This document shows positions 17,545-26,489 of a DNA stretch of 64,000 bases, piece by piece (position 1 is the first letter of the stretch; the number at the start of each line of letters is the position of its first letter). The notes beneath the pieces are model-generated. The model saw only the letters and a list, made by a program, of their open reading frames with translations, was not told the origin of the DNA and searched no databases. Both the position numbers and the translations under genes were made by a program. Source of the DNA: Brevibacterium linens ATCC 9172 (lineage in GTDB: Bacteria > Actinomycetota > Actinomycetes > Actinomycetales > Brevibacteriaceae); contig NZ_FXYY01000004.1 of NCBI RefSeq assembly GCF_900169165.1, positions 1 to 64,000 of the forward strand, given 5' to 3'.

Positions 17545-18750
17545 ATGTCTCTCACCTCACCCGCCCCCGCAGCAGCCCCTGAGCGCGCTGCCGCCGACAT
17601 CACCATCCCGTGGTTCTCCTCGAGCACCGTTACCGACTTCCTGCGCGACGGCTACTGGCTCGAAGCCCCCGACATCACCGGCGATGGCAAGCCCGACCTC
17701 TTCGGCCACGGCCTCAAGGCCGGCGAGCTCTACTGGTACGAGAACCCGACCTGGGAGAAGCGACTCCTGCTGGACAAGATCAAGGAGCCCGTCGGCGCGG
17801 ACTTCGCCAACATCACCGGCGAGCACGGCGACGACTACGTCATCTCCTATCAGCTCTACGGCCCCGGCGGCACCATCCACCACGCCGATCCCGAGGGCGG
17901 GAAGATTGACTGGCTGGAGAACCCTGGCCCCGACGCGGTGCGCCGCGGCGAACGCTGGAAGCGCCACCACGTCGGCCGCGCCATCGGCATGCACCGCCTG
18001 CGCGTGGGGCACTTCACCCGCCACGACCGGATCCAGATCCTGGGCTTCCCCATCGTCGCCGTCGAGAGTGTCCACTCCGTGCTCCCGATCGTGCTCTTCA
18101 CCGCCCCCGACGACGTCCACACCGCCGAGCAGTGGGACATGGAGGTCGTCAACGACAACCAATTCCGCATGATCCACGGTGTCGCCCGCAAGCCGGGCTT
18201 GGCCCCCAACGGGCTCGACGGGATTCTCATGGCCTCCGACGAGGGCGAGCACAGCCAGTTCGAGCAGACCACTTTCCGCGGCAGCGGCGATGTCGACGGC
18301 GGCCGCATCGGAGACGACCCGCTCGCCTACGTGGCTACCCTCGAGCCCTTCCACGGCAACACCGTTGCCGTGTACGTCAAGGACCCCGTCAGCCCCGGTT
18401 CCTGGAACCGGTTCCTGCTCGACACCTACGGAGAGCCCAACGAGAACGGTGAAGGCCCCGGCCACTCGGTGATGTGCGCCGACTTCGACGGCGACGGGGA
18501 GGACGAGTTCCTCATCGGGCTGCGCGGCCCGCAGCCCTGGCAGGGCGCCGTCTACTACAAGGCCATCGATGCCGCTCGCGGCATCTTCGTGAAGTGGAAG
18601 GTCGGCGAGGAGTCGACGGCTCGCATCGTCGCCGCTGATTTCACCGGCACCGGGTCGATGGACTTCGCGACGATCTCCTACTCCGTCGAGCACTACTTCG
18701 TCGCACCCCGCGCCGAGATCACCCTGCACACCAACAACACCCACCCCTGA
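17545..18750 (+). CDS. FG-GAP-like beta-propeller protein, similar to aldos-2-ulose dehydratase
   Basis: A 401-residue protein without signal peptide. It has repeated FG-GAP/VCBS-like calcium loops (DITGDGKPDLFGHG, DFDGDGEDEFLIG, DFTGTGSMDFATI) and Trp/Tyr-rich blades (ELYWYENPTWEKR). The pattern resembles the propeller part of fungal aldos-2-ulose dehydratase (pyranosone dehydratase), which dehydrates 2-keto-sugars; this assignment is by memory of the family and is tentative. The cupin domains of the fungal enzyme are absent. A GMC oxidoreductase nearby could supply such keto-sugars. Confidence 0.6.
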   Translation: MSLTSPAPAAAPERAAADITIPWFSSSTVTDFLRDGYWLEAPDITGDGKPDLFGHGLKAGELYWYENPTWEKRLLLDKIKEPVGADFANITGEHGDDYVISYQLYGPGGTIHHADPEGGKIDWLENPGPDAVRRGERWKRHHVGRAIGMHRLRVGHFTRHDRIQILGFPIVAVESVHSVLPIVLFTAPDDVHTAEQWDMEVVNDNQFRMIHGVARKPGLAPNGLDGILMASDEGEHSQFEQTTFRGSGDVDGGRIGDDPLAYVATLEPFHGNTVAVYVKDPVSPGSWNRFLLDTYGEPNENGEGPGHSVMCADFDGDGEDEFLIGLRGPQPWQGAVYYKAIDAARGIFVKWKVGEESTARIVAADFTGTGSMDFATISYSVEHYFVAPRAEITLHTNNTHP

Positions 18751-18798
18751 ACCCCAGAGACGCCCCATTTTCGGGACACGCACACGAAGGAAACAGAC

Positions 18799-19974
18799 AT
18801 GAAGACCATCGGCATCATCCTCGGCACCCGGCCTGAGGCCGTGAAGTTCGCCCCGCTCATCCACGCACTGCGCGAGGATTCCCGCTTCCACCTGCGAGTC
18901 ATCTCCACCGGCCAGCACCGGGAGATGCTCACGCACACGCTCGGCGAGTTCGGGATCACCCCCGATGTGAACTTCGACATCATGGAACCCGGCCAGTCCC
19001 TGACCGATGTCACTCACCGTGCCCTGGCCCGCTTCTCAGCGACTTCGGCGCTTGACGGGCTCGACGTGGCGCTCGTCCATGGCGACACCGCCACCACCCT
19101 CGCCGGAGCCCTGGCCGCGTTCCAGGCCGAGGTGCCCATCGTGCACGTCGAGGCAGGCCTGCGCAGCGGCGTGGCGACCTCGCCCTTCCCGGAGGAGGGC
19201 AACCGCAAGCTCGTCGCGCAGATGGCCGCGCTGCACCTGGCACCGACCCACGGGAACTTCGCCAACCTCATCCGCGAAGGCGTGCCGGAGAAGAACATCG
19301 TGATCACCGGCAACACTGTCGTCGACGCCCTCCACTGGGGCATGGAGAACGTTACCGGGTACGGCGACCCGCTGCTGGATGACCTCGACGATGATCCGCG
19401 CCGCGTCATCGTCGCCTCCGCCCATCACCGCGTCAGCCACGGGGCACCCATGCAGGAGATCGCGGACGCCCTGGCCGACATCGCCAACCGGCACGACGTG
19501 CGCATCGTCATCCCGGTCCACCCCAACCCCGCCGTCCGGAACGTGATCGTGCCCGCACTGGAGGGCAGGGACAACATCGACCTGGTCGAGCCCCTGCCGT
19601 ACCTAGCGTTCTGCAAGCTGCTGCAGCGCAGCGACATCATCGTCTCCGACAGCTCCGGCGCCGAGGAAGAAGGACCCGCTCTGGGCATCCCCACTCTGGT
19701 CCTGCGTGACGTCACCGAACGTCACGAGTCCCTCGCCACGGGCGCCGCTCGACTGGTCAGCCGCTCCCGCCCCCAGATCATCGCTGAAGTCGAACGGCTC
19801 CTCAACGATGAGGAGGCGTACTCGTCCATGGCCAACGCGATCTACCCCTACGGGGACGGACAGGCCACGGCCCGCTCGATCGAAGCCATCGCGGACTTCC
19901 TGGAAGTGCCGAAGGCCCGAAAGGACGCAATGGCTCACCGTTCCACACTGCGACGCCCTGTGCTGACGGCGTAA
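18799..19974 (+). CDS. wecB: UDP-N-acetylglucosamine 2-epimerase, non-hydrolysing
   Basis: A 391-residue GT-B-fold epimerase converting UDP-GlcNAc to UDP-ManNAc. ILGTRPEAVKFAPLI (residues 6-20), the VHGDTATTLAGALAAF loop, HVEAGLRSG and PEEGNRKL follow the family order, and SDSSGAEEEGPALGIPTLVLRD is the UDP-binding region (split motif). GAAGGAAA precedes the ATG. It ends the pump/propeller/epimerase run and is followed by a hairpin. A UDP-ManNAc-like donor would suit a glycosylated product or wall polymer. Confidence 0.92.
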   Translation: MKTIGIILGTRPEAVKFAPLIHALREDSRFHLRVISTGQHREMLTHTLGEFGITPDVNFDIMEPGQSLTDVTHRALARFSATSALDGLDVALVHGDTATTLAGALAAFQAEVPIVHVEAGLRSGVATSPFPEEGNRKLVAQMAALHLAPTHGNFANLIREGVPEKNIVITGNTVVDALHWGMENVTGYGDPLLDDLDDDPRRVIVASAHHRVSHGAPMQEIADALADIANRHDVRIVIPVHPNPAVRNVIVPALEGRDNIDLVEPLPYLAFCKLLQRSDIIVSDSSGAEEEGPALGIPTLVLRDVTERHESLATGAARLVSRSRPQIIAEVERLLNDEEAYSSMANAIYPYGDGQATARSIEAIADFLEVPKARKDAMAHRSTLRRPVLTA

Positions 19975-19990
19975 GACACCCTGCGTGAGT

Positions 19991-20039
19991 CGAGGTGCGG
20001 GGTGATGGGGGCTAACGACCGACATCACCCCGCGCCTCG
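19991..20039 (+). terminator. Hairpin terminator after the epimerase gene
   Basis: A 17-bp stem (19991-20007 with 20023-20039, one G-T pair) around a 15-base loop. Confidence 0.75.
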
Positions 20040-20152
20040 CACTCTTTGCCCAATTCCAGGGTGCAAGTATCTGAAGAATCCTCAGCCTTTTGCATTAAGC
20101 GCGTCTGCGACGGAACGCTACCCCATCAAGGGAAAGTGGTCTGACGAGGAAG

Positions 20153-21079
20153 ATGCCGAAGCCCATTAGTGCAGGTGAAGGATTTGAGTTCTCCCCAATC
20201 CTGGCGAGGACGAGGGCGTGCCATCGCCCTATCGCGCCGGTCGCGTACGACTGCATCAGGCTCATCATCGTGCGCGATGGTTCCGCGTTCATGTATAGCG
20301 AGTTCGGCGAGCGCGCTGTGAACGTCGGTGATGTTGTGCTCTTGGGGACGAACGTGCTGTGCGGCATTGATCCCGACCCGCAGATCACGGCCAGCACGAT
20401 CTACATTGATCCCGAGTACGCGTTGGATCAGCTGTACTGGCAGTACGCCAGCGTCATTCAGAATCGGCTCGATGCGAAGGAGTTCGCCGACACGGTCTAC
20501 ACCGATCCCACACAGATACTGCGTCTCGGCGAAGACCGTGTCGGTTTGCTCATGCCCTGGGTTGACGAGCTCGTGAGACTGAGCATGGATCCGCACGGAT
20601 TCAACCGTCGTGCTCCAAGGATGCAAGCGCTGTGGTTCTTGGTGCTGGACATCATCGCGCCGTTTGTGCGCTTCTCGCCGGTCCGGACCTCGCCGCTTCA
20701 ACGAGCGAGTACACGCCCCACTGAACCCCGCCATCGGAAGTATTGCCCGCTGCGGGCTGAAGCCCGGCAGGCCGCAGAGATGATGAAAGATCAGCTCGAC
20801 CGGCAGTGGAAGCTTGCGGACCTCGCTGCCGCGACTCACCTATCGCCCTCGCGATTCAGCGAAGTCTTCACCGATGCGTTCGGCAAGACCCCGCACGCGT
20901 GCTTGACCATGCTGCGCATCGAGAAAATGGCACGGCTCCTCAGGGACACGGATGCCCCGATCGATCAGATCCTCCGGCAGGTGGGCTGGAGCAGCCGGGG
21001 TCACGCCGCTCGAGTGTTCCGTCACGCTATCGGCATGAGTCCTAGCCGCTATCGCGCCATGCGACATGCAGACCCATAG
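20153..21079 (+). CDS. AraC-family transcriptional regulator
   Basis: A 308-residue regulator. The C-terminal 100 residues hold both AraC helix-turn-helices: KLADLAAATHLSPSRFSEVF and IDQILRQVGWSSRGHAARVF, ending in the usual GMSPSRYR. The N-terminal part (GDVVLLGTNVLCGIDPDPQI) looks like a cupin-type sensing domain. It stands alone between a terminator and an empty stretch before the ICE genes. Whether it belongs to the metabolic island or regulates the ICE is not clear. Confidence 0.9.
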   Translation: MPKPISAGEGFEFSPILARTRACHRPIAPVAYDCIRLIIVRDGSAFMYSEFGERAVNVGDVVLLGTNVLCGIDPDPQITASTIYIDPEYALDQLYWQYASVIQNRLDAKEFADTVYTDPTQILRLGEDRVGLLMPWVDELVRLSMDPHGFNRRAPRMQALWFLVLDIIAPFVRFSPVRTSPLQRASTRPTEPRHRKYCPLRAEARQAAEMMKDQLDRQWKLADLAAATHLSPSRFSEVFTDAFGKTPHACLTMLRIEKMARLLRDTDAPIDQILRQVGWSSRGHAARVFRHAIGMSPSRYRAMRHADP

Positions 21080-21436
21080 ATGACACTTCTGGTTCCGATC
21101 TTCCGATCTCTGATCCTGATTTACGGGTCATCCCTAAGGTCCAGCTCCGGCTCGACTAACTTCCCGCTATCCCGGTGTATACGTCAGGTGCGAGTCGCGC
21201 CCTGGCGGCCACCCTACTCACCGATCGTGAGTGCTGGCCGTCTCGACACGCCGGACCCTCTCCGCGCACCTGCCGGACGTAGAGCCTGCTCCACACCCCG
21301 AAGCCGGCTCTCGACGAGGAGACCTGGTGATGAGACACGCACGGCACAACCGACACGAACCACGACCTGATCACACAGCACGCGATCACGACAGGACCGC
21401 ACCTGCCACAGGCACCGCCCGAGGGGCGTGGTCGTG
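21080..21436. other. Intergenic stretch before the ICE genes
   Basis: No supported gene. It must carry the promoter of the primase-to-parB operon and could hold the left ICE attachment site. I could not find a sequence here matching the integrase-proximal end (58.6-58.8 kb), so the left boundary is unresolved. Confidence 0.45.
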
Positions 21437-22369
21437 ATGGCCGAACACGGTGCCGTCTCCTCGGTCCTCCTCCGCCTCGATGACTCCTGGCCCTTAGGCG
21501 CAGCCGCACGCGAGTTCGCCCGGGCTGGAGTACCCGTCTTCCCCTGCGCGCCGAACGGCAAGCGCCCCCTGACCCACGGCGGGTTCCACGATGCCACGAC
21601 AGATTTCAGCCAGGTCCAGGCGTGGTGGGACCAGATCCCCAACGCCAACATCGGCCTGCCGACCGGCCATCCCAGTGGTGTGGTCGTCGTCGATGTCGAC
21701 CTGCACGAGAAGGTCAACGGCTACGACGCGATCAACCGCGCCCACGACGCCGGGAAGCTCGGGCACTGGGAAGTCGTCACCCGCACCCCCTCCGGCGGCG
21801 CCCACCTGATCTACCCGGCCACACCGGCGACGCAGCAGCGGTCGTGGCAGGCGGCCCGGGCTGGTGTGGATTTCCGCGGTGACGGCGGCTACATCATCGT
21901 CCCGCCCTCACACCGCCACATCGACGGCCAGCAACACCACTACCGGCTGGACCAAGTCAACAACGGCCCGGCCACCGCCGTGGATGCCCAGGGCTTGCGG
22001 GACTTCCTCGATCCCCGCCCTGCCGTGCCTGCACCCGAGTCACGCGGGACTCGGCGGACGCCGAATATCGCCGCGCTCGCTGACCGGGTGGCCAGCCTGC
22101 GCGAGGGCGAACGGAACCTGGGCTTGTTCAAGGCCGCGTGCCGGCTGGCGGAGAACGGCATGCCTGCCGGTGAGGCTCTCGACGTCCTCGGTGCGGCCGC
22201 CGGTCAGGCGGGGCTGGGCCAGCGGGAGATCTCCCGGACGGTGCAGTCGGCCTACCACAACGTCCACGGCAGCGGAGCACGGCAACGCACCACCGTCGGC
22301 GACCAGCAGCGCTCGTTCTCCCCGGCGAGTACGGGGCCGTCGCGTCCGCCGGTGTATCGGGTGATGTGA
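21437..22369 (+). CDS. Bifunctional primase/polymerase-domain protein
   Basis: A 310-residue archaeo-eukaryotic-type primase. ALGAAAREFARAG-like opening (here PLGAAAREFARAG), FPCAPNGKRPL, GVVVVDVD (catalytic Asp pair) and TPSGGAHLIYP followed by GVDFRGDGGYIIVPPS match the prim-pol family found on plasmids and ICEs. The C-terminal third (GERNLGLFKAACRLAENGMP) resembles the primase-C helical tail. It probably primes ICE replication. ATG 21437 is preferred, with GAGGGG ten bases upstream; GTG 21428 is too close to it. Confidence 0.88.
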   Translation: MAEHGAVSSVLLRLDDSWPLGAAAREFARAGVPVFPCAPNGKRPLTHGGFHDATTDFSQVQAWWDQIPNANIGLPTGHPSGVVVVDVDLHEKVNGYDAINRAHDAGKLGHWEVVTRTPSGGAHLIYPATPATQQRSWQAARAGVDFRGDGGYIIVPPSHRHIDGQQHHYRLDQVNNGPATAVDAQGLRDFLDPRPAVPAPESRGTRRTPNIAALADRVASLREGERNLGLFKAACRLAENGMPAGEALDVLGAAAGQAGLGQREISRTVQSAYHNVHGSGARQRTTVGDQQRSFSPASTGPSRPPVYRVM

Positions 22370-23223
22370 TCATGGGCAGCTCGGAACGGTGGGGATGGTC
22401 GGTGATCACGGCCGCATGCGGGACGATCGGGATCGCTCTGGGCGCGTTCTGGCTCTCGTTCACCGCTCTGGCGGATCTGGCGCGACGCTCAGGGATCGCC
22501 AGCTCGCAGGCGTGGGTGTGGCCGCTGCTCGTCGATGGGCTCATCGTCGTCGCCACGATCGCTGTGGTGGCTCTCGATGGGCGGGCTGGGGCCTGGTATC
22601 CGTGGGGGCTGCTCATCGCTGGGGCTCTGGTCTCGGTGGCGGCGAACGCGATGCACGCTGTGGTGGCCGCGGAGGCAGCCGTGCCGGGATTGCTGGCGTC
22701 GGTGATCGCTTCGGTACCGCCGCTGGTGCTGCTGGCATCCACGCATCTGACTGTGGTCCTCATCCGCTCCGCCCACCACCATCGCTCATCCGCTGTAGAC
22801 GGGCTGGAGAAGGCCGAGCGCACCGATGCCGTCGACCCCGAGCTCGCAACGGTGCCGGACCGGACAGACGGCGACGGTGACGAGTTGCCGCTGACGTCCT
22901 CGACCGTGGCGGACCTGCCCCGGTCGGCTCTGCCCTCACCGACCCCGCTGGAACCGACCGCCGAGTCTTCGCCTACACCGACCGAGGCCGTATCCGACGA
23001 CGGTCCCACGCAGCTTCCTGCCCCATCGCGCACGAGCGAATCGGCGGGGTCGGGACGGAAGGCGGAGGCGGCGCGGCTGTGGGAGGCCGGGTGGTCGAAC
23101 AAGGCCATCGCCGCGCGCCTGGACGTTCATCCCTCGACCATCGGCCGCTGGCGCACCCGCCAGACCGCCACTACCGCCTCGTCCGAACCCGGGGAGGCCG
23201 CAGAGAAGGAGAGCACATCATGA
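22366..23223 (+). CDS. DUF2637-type membrane protein with C-terminal helix-turn-helix
   Basis: A 285-residue protein. Four transmembrane helices lie within residues 10-130 (for example CGTIGIALGAFWLSFTALAD and LLIAGALVSVAANAMHAVV), typical of DUF2637/plasmid-spread proteins of actinomycetes. A long acidic Pro/Ser/Thr linker leads to a resolvase-like helix-turn-helix (WSNKAIAARLDVHPSTIGRW). It could link the element's DNA to the membrane during transfer. GTG 22366 overlaps the upstream stop; ATG 22372 is also possible. Confidence 0.8.
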   Translation: MIMGSSERWGWSVITAACGTIGIALGAFWLSFTALADLARRSGIASSQAWVWPLLVDGLIVVATIAVVALDGRAGAWYPWGLLIAGALVSVAANAMHAVVAAEAAVPGLLASVIASVPPLVLLASTHLTVVLIRSAHHHRSSAVDGLEKAERTDAVDPELATVPDRTDGDGDELPLTSSTVADLPRSALPSPTPLEPTAESSPTPTEAVSDDGPTQLPAPSRTSESAGSGRKAEAARLWEAGWSNKAIAARLDVHPSTIGRWRTRQTATTASSEPGEAAEKESTS

Positions 23224-23726
23224 GTTCCGATCCCGCCCAGGACGCGCAGAACTGGGACACCAGCTTCACCCCGCCCGATCCCGAACCATGGAATGCGCTG
23301 AACACCGCACCCGCTCCGGACCCTGCCGGAGAGCAGAACCCTTGGTGGGACGCCCCTGAACCCGAGGCCGAGCCCGATCACGACGCCGCGAGGATCACCG
23401 GCCGTGAGGGCACGGGGGCTCCGGATGCGATCGAGCACGAGAAGACCGCGCAGCGCCGCGCGAGCCTGCACCAGCGCCTCCAGGCCCCGCAGGGCCGCGG
23501 CGTCGACTGGGTCAGGCCCACCGACCTGGTCGCCCGGTCCTCCGCCGCGATGGCAGGACGCGGGATCGCCCTGCAGGAACACCTCGCCCGCAAGGTCGAC
23601 CGCGGCCTGGTCACCGCCGGGAAGAGCGCCGGCGCGTTTGCCGCGAAGAAGCTGCCACCGCTGAAGGCCTTCGGCCACGGCCATATCCGCGAACCGGCCA
23701 CCCGCTCGGCCATCGCACGGAACTAG
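23220..23726 (+). CDS. ICE protein of unknown function
   Basis: A 168-residue protein. The first 75 residues are acidic and Pro/Trp-rich (NPWWDAPEPEAEP), while the remainder is basic and helical (VRPTDLVARSSAAMAGRGIA). No family was recognised. Its ATG overlaps the upstream stop (ATGA), so it is translated with the DUF2637 protein. The basic half might bind DNA. Confidence 0.75.
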   Translation: MSSDPAQDAQNWDTSFTPPDPEPWNALNTAPAPDPAGEQNPWWDAPEPEAEPDHDAARITGREGTGAPDAIEHEKTAQRRASLHQRLQAPQGRGVDWVRPTDLVARSSAAMAGRGIALQEHLARKVDRGLVTAGKSAGAFAAKKLPPLKAFGHGHIREPATRSAIARN

Positions 23727-23782
23727 GCGGTGACCTCACATGAGCCCACGCCACGACCCGATGCGACCCCCACGAAAGCGAC

Positions 23783-23790
23783 GTGCACCT
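23783..23790 (+). promoter_or_regulatory. GTGCACCT element 1
   Basis: One of seven exact copies upstream of plus-strand ICE genes; 22 bases before the ATG at 23812, ahead of an AGGAGG ribosome binding site. Confidence 0.55.
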
Positions 23791-23811
23791 GACGTACAGG
23801 AGGAAATACCG

Positions 23812-24675
23812 ATGATGACGACCTTGTCCGAACCCGAAGACTTCACGACCAGCGAGGGCCTGCGCGCCCTGCTCGTCCGCCTGCATGAGGCCGGACCCGC
23901 CGCCTGGCGCTTGGACCCCGTGGCCGCAGATCTGATGGAACACGCCGCGGCCAAGTACACGCCGTTGGCGCGCAAGCACGGCCTCGACCCCTGGGAGGCC
24001 GCCAGTGCGGCGTTCGATGTCATGCGCACCCGCTCGGCGCGCACCGCGAAGGACCCGTGGGGTGTGATCACCCACGCGGTGCGGATCACCTGCATCGCCG
24101 AAGAACGCGCCCAAGGACTGCTGTGCTCAGTCCATCAAGCTCGCCGCCCGCACGTGTCCGCCTTCCACGATCCCGAACGGATCTCCGACCGTGAGAACCC
24201 CCTGACGGACTACCACGAGGCCTTCCACATCACCGACCCCGACCCGACCGAGGACCCCGCCGATCACGACGAGGACGACCAGCGGCGCGAGTACGACACC
24301 TTCACCACCGCCACCCGCCTGGTCGAAGACGCCATCGCCTTCGTGACCATGATGAAATGGCCGCCGGCGCTGGCTCGGGCCGCGGTCGAGCACGTCTGCC
24401 AGGAACTGGCCCGCGCCGGGACCCGGCGTACCGCCTACGAGGCGCTGCGCCGAGACAAGCACGCCCAAGCGCTGCTGGATATCGAAGCCGACTCCTGGTC
24501 GATTCTGCTCAAAGCGCTGCTGGGGCACCCGCACCCGGCCTATGCCGCGACCAGCACCGGTCGCGGAATCCTGCACCGGCTGCTCATCGGCGAGACCCTG
24601 CGGGCACTGCTGCGCGATGAAGACCTCGTGCTCACCCTCTCCCTGGCCGCCCCGCGCCGTGGAGGGTATCGCTGA
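23812..24675 (+). CDS. ICE protein of unknown function
   Basis: A 287-residue soluble, mostly helical protein. ATG 23812 follows an excellent CAGGAGGAAA ribosome binding site, so the frame's earlier start at 23740 is rejected. A conserved-looking patch (HGLDPWEAASAAFDVMRTRS, then WGVITHAVRITC) vaguely resembles sigma-factor-like helices, but I cannot assign a family. A very acidic insert (DPTEDPADHDEDD) separates two helical halves. Its stop overlaps the ParB-like start. Confidence 0.75.
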   Translation: MMTTLSEPEDFTTSEGLRALLVRLHEAGPAAWRLDPVAADLMEHAAAKYTPLARKHGLDPWEAASAAFDVMRTRSARTAKDPWGVITHAVRITCIAEERAQGLLCSVHQARRPHVSAFHDPERISDRENPLTDYHEAFHITDPDPTEDPADHDEDDQRREYDTFTTATRLVEDAIAFVTMMKWPPALARAAVEHVCQELARAGTRRTAYEALRRDKHAQALLDIEADSWSILLKALLGHPHPAYAATSTGRGILHRLLIGETLRALLRDEDLVLTLSLAAPRRGGYR

Positions 24676-25694
24676 TGGGACAGGCACAGGGACACATCCA
24701 ACTCCAGCGGGCCGTTGCCTCGATCATGATCGGGCACCGGCACCGCACCGACCTCGGCGACATCGACGCCCTGGCCGCGTCCATCGCCCAGCTCGGACTG
24801 CTGCAGCCGCCGACGATCACCACCGACGGGACCCTGGTCTGTGGCGCTCGCCGGTTGGCGGCCGTGAAGCAGCTGGGCTGGCGGACGGTGGACGTGTGGG
24901 TCCGCTCGAGCATCTCGGACCGGCTCGGGCACCTGCTGGCCGAACAGGATGAGAACACCCAGCACAAGGACCTCACCCCCGTCGAGGCCGCCGCACTGTA
25001 CGGGGAGCTCAAGACGCTCATGGCCGAAGACGCCAGCCGACGTGAGTCCGCAACGCAGTTCAGTTCCGAACATCAGCCCCGGTGGAACGGGTCCGCAAAA
25101 TTTGCGGACCCGTTGGGGACTCCCCGAGGTGAAGCACGCGCACAGGCCGCAGGGATGATCCCCGGCGGTGCTTCCCACACCACGCTGGACAAGATCGCCT
25201 ACCTGCATCAGCTCGCCACCGACCCCGAGACCCCACCGGCGCTGCGAGAGCAGATCACCGCGGAGCTGGAGGCGATCAACGACGGCGGCCCCGTCCATCC
25301 CGCCTACGAGCGCATCCGCGGCCTGCAGCAGCGCGAGGCGGTGCCGGCGCGCGGCACGGATCTGCAGAGCATGGCCGACGACGCGATCGCGCGCGCTCAC
25401 CGGAGCAAGGACGCCCCGGATCAGCCCGCCGGAGACCCGCCCGAGACCAGTCATGAGGAACCGGTGGCGAAGATCATCCGCTGGCCCCTGCGCGCGTTCA
25501 ACGCCACCTGGACCGAGCTGGAGAACTGGTGGATCCACTACAACGCCGAGGCGCTCGCCGCTGAGCTGAGCGAGGAACAGATCGAGAGCTTCCTCGCCAC
25601 CGCGGAGGGAACCAGCCAGTTCGCCCGGGACCTGCGCGCTGCCCGCGACGCCCACGACGAGGGCGCGCGACGAGGGCATCTGCGCGCCCTCTGA
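24675..25694 (+). CDS. ParB/RepB-like nuclease-domain partition protein
   Basis: A 339-residue protein. The N-terminal ParB domain shows DIDALAASIAQLGLLQPP and the CTPase/DNA-contact signature GARRLAAVKQLGW; LAEQDENTQHKDLTPVEAA follows as in chromosomal and plasmid ParB proteins. A helix-turn-helix region (SHTTLDKIAYLHQLA) is followed by a long C-terminal helical part. No ParA partner is visible. Unusually, a 29-bp perfect palindrome lies inside the gene. It probably helps retain or replicate the excised element. Confidence 0.85.
   Translation: MGQAQGHIQLQRAVASIMIGHRHRTDLGDIDALAASIAQLGLLQPPTITTDGTLVCGARRLAAVKQLGWRTVDVWVRSSISDRLGHLLAEQDENTQHKDLTPVEAAALYGELKTLMAEDASRRESATQFSSEHQPRWNGSAKFADPLGTPRGEARAQAAGMIPGGASHTTLDKIAYLHQLATDPETPPALREQITAELEAINDGGPVHPAYERIRGLQQREAVPARGTDLQSMADDAIARAHRSKDAPDQPAGDPPETSHEEPVAKIIRWPLRAFNATWTELENWWIHYNAEALAAELSEEQIESFLATAEGTSQFARDLRAARDAHDEGARRGHLRAL
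25086..25114. repeat. 29-bp perfect palindrome inside the parB-like gene
   Basis: AACGGGTCCGCAAA and its exact reverse complement flank a single central A. It codes for residues GSAKFADPL between the ParB domain and the HTH. It is a candidate parS-like binding site for the encoding protein, or an RNA hairpin. Confidence 0.85.
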
Positions 25695-25724
25695 CCCCGC
25701 CCCGCCCGACCGGCGACGGTCGGA

Positions 25725-25732
25725 GTGCACCT
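25725..25732 (+). promoter_or_regulatory. GTGCACCT element 2
   Basis: Lies 14 bases (from its first base) before the ATG at 25739, followed by GGGGG directly before the start, the same layout as at 32693. Confidence 0.6.
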
Positions 25733-25738
25733 GGGGGT

Positions 25739-26473
25739 ATGACGAGAACTGAAGGCTCCCCGCGGCTGCGCCGCCGCCACATCGCCCTGGCCATCGCCAC
25801 GATCATCCTGCTCATCTTCACCGGGGTCGGGGTCTACGGCATCATCATCGGCCCCGCCAACCCGGAGCACACCGCACCACAGCCTGACCCTCCAGGCACC
25901 GAGACTCCAGCACCGTCCCCGGCTCCGGCGGAGGTCGAGATCCCCGGCATCGCCCCCTCGACCGACCCGGAGGACTTCGCCCGCAGTGCCGCCGAGGCAC
26001 TGTTCACCTGGGACACCACCAGCGGGTTGATGCCCCTGGACTACACCGCCACCGTGCTGGAGGTCGCCGACCCCAGCGGCGTCGAGCAAGCCGGACTGGC
26101 CTCGGACATCGCCGGCTACCTCCCGACCCGGGAGGCCTGGGTCGAGCTGCGCAAGCATTCCACCCGCCAGCATCTGAGCATCGACCGGGCCTACGTCCCC
26201 GAGCAGTGGGACGAGGCCCTGGCCCAGGCCCAGCCGGGACAACTGCCCGAGGGCGCGACCGCGATCACCATCGAAGGCACCCGGCACCGCGACGGCACAT
26301 GGAACGACGCCCCCGCCACCTCCGAGCACCCGGTCACCTTCACCCTCTTCCTCACCTGCCCGAAGGCCACCAGCACCCCGGAGAGCACCGCCACGGTGGC
26401 GCCCTCCACGGAGGGGCAAGAGGACTCCTGTTTCCTCATGCGGCTCTCGGCGCTGGATACGCCCCTGCGCTGA
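25739..26473 (+). CDS. Bitopic membrane protein of the transfer machinery
   Basis: A 244-residue protein. A basic N-terminus (LRRRHIALA) is followed by one transmembrane helix (IATIILLIFTGVGVYGIII, residues about 18-36) and a Pro-rich linker. The exterior domain of about 180 residues (EDFARSAAEALFTWDTT...) has the shape expected of a VirB8/TcpC-like NTF2-fold T4SS component. That match is inferred from topology and position, not from a clear motif. It is followed at 16 bases by the wall hydrolase gene. Confidence 0.72.
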   Translation: MTRTEGSPRLRRRHIALAIATIILLIFTGVGVYGIIIGPANPEHTAPQPDPPGTETPAPSPAPAEVEIPGIAPSTDPEDFARSAAEALFTWDTTSGLMPLDYTATVLEVADPSGVEQAGLASDIAGYLPTREAWVELRKHSTRQHLSIDRAYVPEQWDEALAQAQPGQLPEGATAITIEGTRHRDGTWNDAPATSEHPVTFTLFLTCPKATSTPESTATVAPSTEGQEDSCFLMRLSALDTPLR

Positions 26474-26489
26474 GACGAAAGGCCGTGCG

